Positions 56,802-64,000 of a stretch of 64,000 nucleotides of DNA are shown piece by piece. The position numbers and the translations under genes were made by a program. Below the pieces are notes generated by a model. The model did not search any database. It was not told where the DNA came from and worked only from the letters and a program-made list of their open reading frames with translations. The stretch is from CAIWHR01 sp963717695 (GTDB lineage: Bacteria; Pseudomonadota; Gammaproteobacteria; Burkholderiales; Casimicrobiaceae). The stretch spans positions 372,001 to 436,000 of the forward strand of contig CAVQWR010000003.1 in the NCBI GenBank assembly GCA_963717695.1. Reading direction: 5' to 3'. The number at the start of each line of letters is the position of its first letter. The first letter of the stretch is position 1.

Positions 56802-57324
56802 ATGCCACAACGCAAGAGTGCGCCGCAGGTCGGGATCGTGATGGGCAGCGACAGCGACTGGGACATCATGCGCCACGCCGCGGCCCAGCTCGATGCTTTC
56901 GGCATCGGCTACGAGGCGCGCGTCGTGTCGGCGCACCGGATGCCCGACGACATGTTCGAATACGCGGAGGACGCCGCACCCGCGCGGCCTCGTCTGCATC
57001 ATCGCCGGCGCCGGCGGCGCCGCGCACCTTCCGGGCATGCTTGCCGCGAAGACCACCGTGCCGGTGCTGGGCGTGCCCGTGCCATCGAAGTATCTGCGCG
57101 GCGAGGATTCGCTCTTCTCGATCGTGCAGATGCCCAAGGGCATTCCGGTCGCGACGTTCGCAATCGGCGAGGCAGGCGCCGCCAACGCGGGGCTCTTCGC
57201 CGCCGCCATCGTGGCGATCACCGACCCTGCCGTCGCGCGCAAGCTCGCCGCGTTTCGCGCGAAGCAGACCAACACCGCCCGCGCGATGCGCGTGCCGGCG
57301 GAAGGGTCCAGATCCGGATCGTGA
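56802..57324 (+). CDS. purE: N5-carboxyaminoimidazole ribonucleotide mutase PurE (one apparent extra base)
   Basis: About 173 residues. The N-terminal signature GIVMGSDSDWDIMRHAAAQL and VVSAHRMPDDMFEYAE are followed by CIIAGAGGAAHLPGM, LGVPVPSKYLRGEDSL and IVQMPKGIPVATFAIG, all PurE motifs. An extra base near 56982 separates the two halves. The stop overlaps the purK GTG as GTGA. It converts N5-CAIR to CAIR in purine synthesis. Confidence 0.95.
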
Positions 57325-58500
57325 CGCAGCCGATCGCACCGGGCGCGTGGCTCGGGCTTCTCGGCGGAGGCCAGCTCGGCCGCATGTTCTGCGATGGCGG
57401 CGCAAAGCCTCGGGTACAAGGTCGTCGTGCTCGATCCCGGCGAGCGACAGCCCGGCGGGCAGCGTCGCCGACCGCCATATCCGCGCCGAGTACCTCGACC
57501 GCGCCGGCCTTGCCGAGCTCGCGCGCCTCGCCACGGCGGCCACGACCGAATTCGAGAACGTTCCCGCCGCCGCGCTCGAGTTCCTCGCGCGAAGCGCGCG
57601 CGTAACGCCGGCGGCCGCCAGCGTGGCGATCGCGCAGGATCGCATCCGCGAAAAGCAGTTCCTCTCCGGCAAGGGCTTCGCCGTCGCGCCGTTCGCGGTG
57701 CTCGCGCACCGACGCGGAGGCGCGTGCGATCGATCCGCGCCTTTGCCCCGGCATCGTCAAGAGCGCACGCTTCGGCTACGACGGCAAGGGACAGATCAGG
57801 ATCGCGGCGCACGGCCGAGGTTCCGGCCGCGTTCCGCGCGATGGGCGGCGTGCCCTGCGTGCTCGAGCAGCTCGTTCCGCTCGCCTGCGAGGTGTCGGTC
57901 ATCGTCGCGCGCAACGAACGCGGCGAGACCGCGACGTGGCCGGTCGCGGAGAACCGGCACCGCGACGGCATTCTCGACGTGTCGATCGTGCCCGCCCGTG
58001 TCGCGGCGGCGCAGGCGGACCGCGCGCGCGAGGTCGCGACGGCGGTCGCCGCAGCGCTCGACTATCGCGGCGTGCTCTGCGTCGAGATGTTCGTCGCGAC
58101 GGACGGTCGCGCTGCTCGTCAACGAGATCGCGCCGCGGCCGCACAACAGCGGCCACTACACGATCGACGCGTGCGTCACGTCGCAGTTCGAGCAGCAGGC
58201 GCGCGTGCTCGCGGCGCTTGCCGCTCGGCGACACGCGCCAGCACGTGCCCGCGGTGATGGTGAACCTGCTGGGCGACGTCTGGTTCGACGCGCCGCGGCG
58301 CGGCGTCGCCGCGCGAGCCCGACTGGGCGCGCGTGCTGCGGCACCCGCAGGCGAAGCTGCACCTCTACGGCAAGTCCGACGCGCGACGCGGGCGCAAGAT
58401 GGGGCACGTCACCTGCCTCGGGGCGACGCTCGACGACGCGCTCGCCACCGCGCGGACGATCAAGCGCGAACTCGGCATCCCGGAGCCGGATCTCATCTGA
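57321..58500 (+). CDS. purK: N5-carboxyaminoimidazole ribonucleotide synthase PurK (several apparent extra bases)
   Basis: An ATP-grasp enzyme of about 390 residues that makes N5-CAIR from AIR, bicarbonate and ATP. WLGLLGGGQLGRMF is the start motif. TEFENVPAAALEFL, KSARFGYDGKGQ, CVLEQLVPLACEVSVI, NEIAPRPHNSGHYTIDAC and GKSDARRGRKMGHV are ATP-grasp and PurK signatures. Frames change near 57402, 57450, 57710, 57815, 58117, 58225 and 58310. The GTG start overlaps the purE stop. It acts just before PurE. Confidence 0.93.
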
Positions 58501-58562
58501 ACTGCAGCGTCGCGGCGCTGCGCTCCACCTGCGCCGGCACGCTCCGGGTGACGTCGCGTCGC

Positions 58563-59233
58563 CTAGGCTTTTCGCACCGGGCGCGCGGGCGGCTTTGCGG
58601 GCGCTTCGCTGCGCGCCGCCCCCACGGGAAGCTTTGCCAGGCGCGCATATTCGGGATCGTCGAAGCGGCACCCGGCTGCCGCGAAGTCGGCCGCCATCTG
58701 CGTCGCATCCGCACCCCAGAAGAGCTCGTTGCCAAGCGCCAGCGTCGGCACGCCGAAGACGCCGCGCGCGATCGCCTCGTCGGTGTTGCGGCGCAGCTCG
58801 TCCTTGACCGCCGGTTCGCGCGATGCGCGCCGTCGCATCCGGCATTCCGAGCGCGTGCGGCGAGGTCCGCCCACTCGATCGGCAGGTCCGGCAGGCGCCC
58901 GTCGCGCCAGACGAAGCGGAAGATGCCGTGCACCGCTTCCGGCGTCGCAGTCGCAGGCGATCGCGAGCCGCAGGAGCGGCAGCGGATTGAACGGATGCTC
59001 GGGCGGAAACTTGAGCGGGATGCCAAGGCGCTTCGCCTGCCACAGACGAAGCGATAGGTGAACGTCCGCTTGGCCGCGATCTCGGCCGGACCCTTCTGGC
59101 CGTTCGCGCCGAGGAGTCCTGCGAACAGCACCGGCTTGTAGCGGATCGAGATCCGCGGCGCGAGCGAGGCGAGCTGCTCGCTCTGCAGGTAGGCGAACGG
59201 CGAGACGAAGTCGAAATACCAGTCGGCGATCAT
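58563..59233 (-). CDS. DsbA-fold 2-hydroxychromene-2-carboxylate isomerase family protein (apparent frameshifts)
   Basis: About 220 residues. It begins WYFDFVSPFAYLQSEQL, the GST/DsbA-kappa motif of 2-hydroxychromene-2-carboxylate isomerases. FAGLLGANGQKGPAEI, TYRFV, VFGVPTLALGNELFWGAD and the C-terminal tail agree. The family acts on aromatic degradation intermediates with glutathione, but some members have other substrates. It lies after DUF1289 and HMG-CoA lyase. Frame changes fall near 58815, 58880, 58945 and 59040. Confidence 0.82.
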
Positions 59234-59266
59234 CGGAGGTCGCGGGCGCGGGCGGCATCGCGTGAT

Positions 59267-59488
59267 TCAAGCGTCAGCGTCCGGCATTCGTCTTCGCGCG
59301 CACGCGCGGGGAGCGCCGCCCATATCGCGCGCTTGTCGGCGTCGTCGAGCACGCTCCACGCGGCGATCTCGTCCAGCGTGCGGAAGCACCCGGTGCAGAG
59401 CCCGGTGATGGTCCATCACGCAGACGCTGATGCAGGGCGAGGCCACGCCCTGCCCCGCGCGCCGGTCTTTCGGCGTCGAGGCGCTCAC
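59267..59488 (-). CDS. DUF1289 small cysteine-rich protein (one or more apparent extra bases)
   Basis: About 73 residues. Joined frames give SPCISVCVMDHHTGLCTGCF, the cysteine motif of DUF1289, then RTLDEIAAWSVLDDADKRAI. The GTG start overlaps the HMG-CoA lyase stop (GTGA). Four cysteines may bind zinc or an iron-sulfur cluster; function is unknown. The exact stop depends on the frame. Confidence 0.8.
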   Translation of the reverse strand: MSASTPKDRRAGQGVASPCISVCVMDHHRALHRVLPHAGRDRRVERARRRRQARDMGGAPRACARRRMPDADA

Positions 59489-60410
59489 GTTTCCTGCGGC
59501 AGCGGCGACTTCGCCGCGAGCGCGCGCGCGACGCGCGACACCGGCGGGCGACCGAGGAAATCGGAAATGTATTGCCCGGCGCGCGCGCAGTCTGCGTCAG
59601 GTCGACGCCGGTGTCGATGCCGAGTCCGTCGAGCAGGTAGACGACGTCCTCGCTGGCGACGTTGCCGGTCGCGCCCTTCGCGTACGGACAGCCGCCCAGC
59701 CCCGCGACCGAGCAGTCGAACGTCGCGACGCCCATTTCGAGCGCCACGTAGAGATTGGTGAGCGCCTGTCCGTAGGTGTCGTGGAAGTGCCCGGCGAGTG
59801 CTGCGACCGGCACGCGCTCGGCGACACGCGCAATCAGATTCGCGCGTGCGTCCCGCCGTGCCCGGTGCCGATCGTGTCGCCGAGCGACACCTCGTAGGAC
59901 GCCGGCGTCCCACAGGGCGGCGGCGACCTCCGCGACCTTGCGCGGATCGACCTCGCCTTCGTAGGGACAGCCCAGCACGCACGAGATGTAGCCGCGCACG
60001 CGCACGCCGGCGGTCTTCGCCGCGGCGTAAATCGGCCGCGCGCGCTCGAGGCTCTCGTCGATCGAGCAGTTGATGTTCTTCCGCGAGAACGACTCGGTCG
60101 CGGCGACGAACACGGCGACCTCGTCGGCGCCCGCGGCGAGCGCCGCCTCGAAGCCCTTGAGATTCGGCGCCAGCACCGGATAGCGGACACCGGGCCTGCG
60201 CCGGATGCGCGCCATCACGTCGGCGGCGTCCGCCATCTGCGGCACCCACTTCGGCGACACGAACGCCGTCGCCTCGATCGCGGGGAACCCCGCGTCGCTG
60301 AGACGATCGATCAGCGCGACCTTGACGTCGGTCGGCACCATCGCCGCCTCGTTCTGCAGGCCGTCGCGCGGACCGACCTCGACCAGACGCACCTTTGCAG
60401 GCAGTTCCAT
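59485..60410 (-). CDS. Hydroxymethylglutaryl-CoA lyase (apparent frameshifts)
   Basis: About 307 residues. VRLVEVGPRDGLQNE is the N-terminal metal motif. ATAFVSPKWVPQMAD, CVLGCPYEGEVD, LAGHFHDTYGQALTN (metal histidines) and GLGGCPYAKGATGNVASED with its reactive cysteine are diagnostic. It cleaves HMG-CoA to acetyl-CoA and acetoacetate in leucine degradation. Frames change near 59580 and 59850-59900. The ATG overlaps the hydroxyacid dehydrogenase stop (TGATG). Confidence 0.92.
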
Positions 60411-61351
60411 CAGTAGCCTCGCTCCCGATCGAGGAGTCCGGTCACCGCTTCGCCGCGCTCGAGGCGGCCGATCTTCGCCGCAATCTGCGCGACGGCATCC
60501 TCGGGAACGGTGAGACCCGAGACGTGCGGCGTGACGGCGACACGCGGATGGCTCCAGTACGGGTGCGTCGGCGGCAGCGGCTCCTCCGTGAACACATCGA
60601 GCGTCGCGCCGGAAAGCTTGCCGCTGTCGAGCAGTGCCAGCAGGTCGGCGTCCACCATCGTGCGCCCGCGCCCGACGTTGACGACGTGCGCGCCGTCGGC
60701 GAGCCGGGCGAGCGTGCCCGCGTTGAGGAGGCCCGTCGTCGCCGGCGTGAGCGGCAACGCGTTGACCAGGAAATCCACACCGTTCATGAAAGCGTCGAGG
60801 CGATCGCGGCCGGCGAAGCATGCGACGCCCTCGAGGCGACGCTCGGTCGTCGCGTAGCCGCGCACGGCGAAGCCCTGCGCCACCAGCACCGTCGCGATCG
60901 CGCCGCCGATGACGCCGAGGCCGAGCACGCCGGCACGAACATCGCGCGGCGCGCGCTCGTGCTGCTGGTCCCAGCACCTCTCGTGCTGCTGCCGCGCGTA
61001 GCGATCCATTCGCTGCGAGAAACGCAGCGCGGCGGCGAGGACATAACGGGACATCGGTCCCGCCATTCCCGCGTCCTCGAGGCGAACCACCGGCACGTCG
61101 CGCGGGAGATTCGGTACCCGCAGCAGGTGCCCGACGCCGGCGCTCGCCGTGAACACGGCCTTTGGCGACGGCTGCGCGTCGAACACGGTGCGGCAGGGTT
61201 CGGCAAGCACGACGTAGTCGGCCGGCGGCTCGGGGTCCTGGACGGGATGGCCCGGATCACGCCGGACCACGCGCGCGCCCGGCAGCGCCTCGCAAAAGAG
61301 ATCCATCCAGGGTTGCGCTTCCGCGGCGGAGAGGGTGACGACGACGTGCAC
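60410..61351 (-). CDS. D-2-hydroxyacid dehydrogenase (glyoxylate/hydroxypyruvate reductase A type)
   Basis: A 313-residue NAD(P)-dependent dehydrogenase, intact. The dinucleotide motif is VLGLGVIGGAIATVL (about 141-155). NVGRGRTMVDADLLALLD holds the conserved arginine, and TPHVSGLTVPEDA has the catalytic histidine. DVFTEEPLPPTHPYW supplies the glutamate. It resembles GhrA, which reduces glyoxylate and hydroxypyruvate. Why it lies between the carboxylase and HMG-CoA lyase is not clear. Confidence 0.9.
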   Translation of the reverse strand: MHVVVTLSAAEAQPWMDLFCEALPGARVVRRDPGHPVQDPEPPADYVVLAEPCRTVFDAQPSPKAVFTASAGVGHLLRVPNLPRDVPVVRLEDAGMAGPMSRYVLAAALRFSQRMDRYARQQHERCWDQQHERAPRDVRAGVLGLGVIGGAIATVLVAQGFAVRGYATTERRLEGVACFAGRDRLDAFMNGVDFLVNALPLTPATTGLLNAGTLARLADGAHVVNVGRGRTMVDADLLALLDSGKLSGATLDVFTEEPLPPTHPYWSHPRVAVTPHVSGLTVPEDAVAQIAAKIGRLERGEAVTGLLDRERGY

Positions 61352-61357
61352 GGAAGT

Positions 61358-63360
<2,003 letters not shown>

Positions 63361-63368
<8 letters not shown>

Positions 63369-64000
63369 CGGTGAGGCGCTCCGGTGCCGGCGATGGTTTG
63401 CCGGAGACCTTTGCGAATGCGGTCCGAATGAATCGCCAAACCTTCGGAATGAGCCACACCATCAGTGCGACCAGCACCGCGACCACGGCGAGTGCCGCCA
63501 GCGGATGCGTGAACGCAAGCCACAGCAGCGTGCCGACGGCGAGCTCCTCGCCGAAGGATGCTGCCCAGTTCGAGAACGGCTCCGGCGAAGTGTTGATCAG
63601 CGCGCGGCCACCGGTCTTTGCAAGGTGACTGCCCGCCGCGAGCGAGCCGCCCAGGATGGCAGCCGCGACCGTCGCCGCCGCGTTCGAATCGCCGAAGACG
63701 CTCGCGGCCAGCGCGGCACCCGCCGGAATGCGGATGAACGTGTGGACGAGATCCCATGCCGAATCGAAGATCGGCACCTTGTCCGCGAAGAATTCGACGC
63801 AGAACATGAAGCCGGAAGCGGCGAGCACCCACGGATGCGCGAGCACGACGAGACCGCCCGGCAGTTCCACCCAGTGGAGATAGCCCAGCCCCCCGACGAT
63901 GAACAGCACGGCGTAGAGACGGATGCCGCTCGCCCAGCCGAGCGCCGCGGCAAGCGCCACCAGCTGCGTGGTGTCGAATGAGGGCAGGCCGCCGAGGCTG
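63361..64000 (-). CDS. DUF4126 membrane protein (N-terminus beyond window edge)
   Basis: More than 210 residues. Hydrophobic segments include ALAAALGWASGIRLYAVLFI, VLAASGFMFCVEFFADKVP and HPLAALAVVAVLVALMVWLI. GYLHWVELPGGLVVLAHPWVL is split across two of them. GFMFCVEFFADKVPIFDSAWD is the family core of DUF4126. The frame is open to the window edge (SLGGLPSFDTTQ before it), so the start is outside. The stop overlaps the carboxylase start by eight bases. Function unknown. Confidence 0.85.

Overview
The window is GC-rich chromosomal DNA from a betaproteobacterium, probably Burkholderiales or a close relative. The evidence is the mix of genes: a Coq7/porin pair with a Neisseria/Burkholderia-type porin, SlmA next to argB, a DUF2909 twin-membrane protein beside COX3, a rhodanese-grxC-secB-gpsA run, and a membrane-anchored TAXI protein. 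No rRNA, tRNA, insertion sequence, phage or CRISPR array was found. Most neighbours are housekeeping genes in tight operons with ATGA or GTGA stop/start overlaps.

Layout. (1) 1-5540, minus strand: type II secretion genes gspE-F-G-H-I-J-K, with gspK cut by the window edge. (2) 5887-13662: a beta-propeller protein, hemL, thiE/thiD, rubredoxin, glyoxalase I, a rhomboid protease, a membrane protein, an NAD(P)-binding protein and a small sulfotransferase. (3) 13951-20616, plus strand: a three-gene conflict/defence-type cassette. It encodes a SIR2-like/TIR protein, a membrane-anchored STAND NTPase with TPR-like repeats, and a TPR-S/SLOG-like/class III nucleotide cyclase protein. (4) 20678-28665, minus strand: an aa3-type cytochrome oxidase cluster (ctaC, ctaD, small protein, ctaG, ctaE, SURF1, SCO-like, cyoE, sco1). 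(5) 28985-33674, minus: biotin operon bioB-F-H-C-D. (6) 33772-42347: comF-trmL, then gpsA/SH3/secB/grxC/rhodanese on the minus strand, then gpmI, a carboxy-terminal protease and a MoeB/ThiF protein. (7) 42369-45374, minus: TAXI protein, slmA, argB. (8) 45650-49946: cell-surface glycan genes (GT4, WbpM-like dehydratase, WecA/MraY-like transferase). (9) 50330-53632: porin, coq7, cca. (10) 53699-58500: NDUFA9-like protein, soluble lytic transglycosylase, purE-purK. (11) 58563-64000, minus: DsbA-like isomerase, DUF1289, HMG-CoA lyase, hydroxyacid dehydrogenase, biotin-dependent carboxylase alpha subunit, DUF4126. HMG-CoA lyase and the carboxylase suggest leucine/acyl-CoA catabolism.

Sequence quality. 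Essential genes in about 12.1-12.8 kb, 15.3-33.5 kb and 55.8-59.5 kb are broken by many frame changes. Every one I resolved is a single extra base; none is a missing base. When each extra base is ignored, the proteins read through and end in neat ATGA or GTGA overlaps. I therefore treat these genes as intact genes in error-bearing sequence, not as pseudogenes. Protein lengths and residue numbers downstream of such points are approximate.

The most interesting part is the cassette at 13951-20616. Its domains are known from bacterial immune and conflict proteins (NAD-consuming TIR, signal-transducing STAND ATPase, TPR-S and cyclase), but I cannot assign the three-gene arrangement to a named system.
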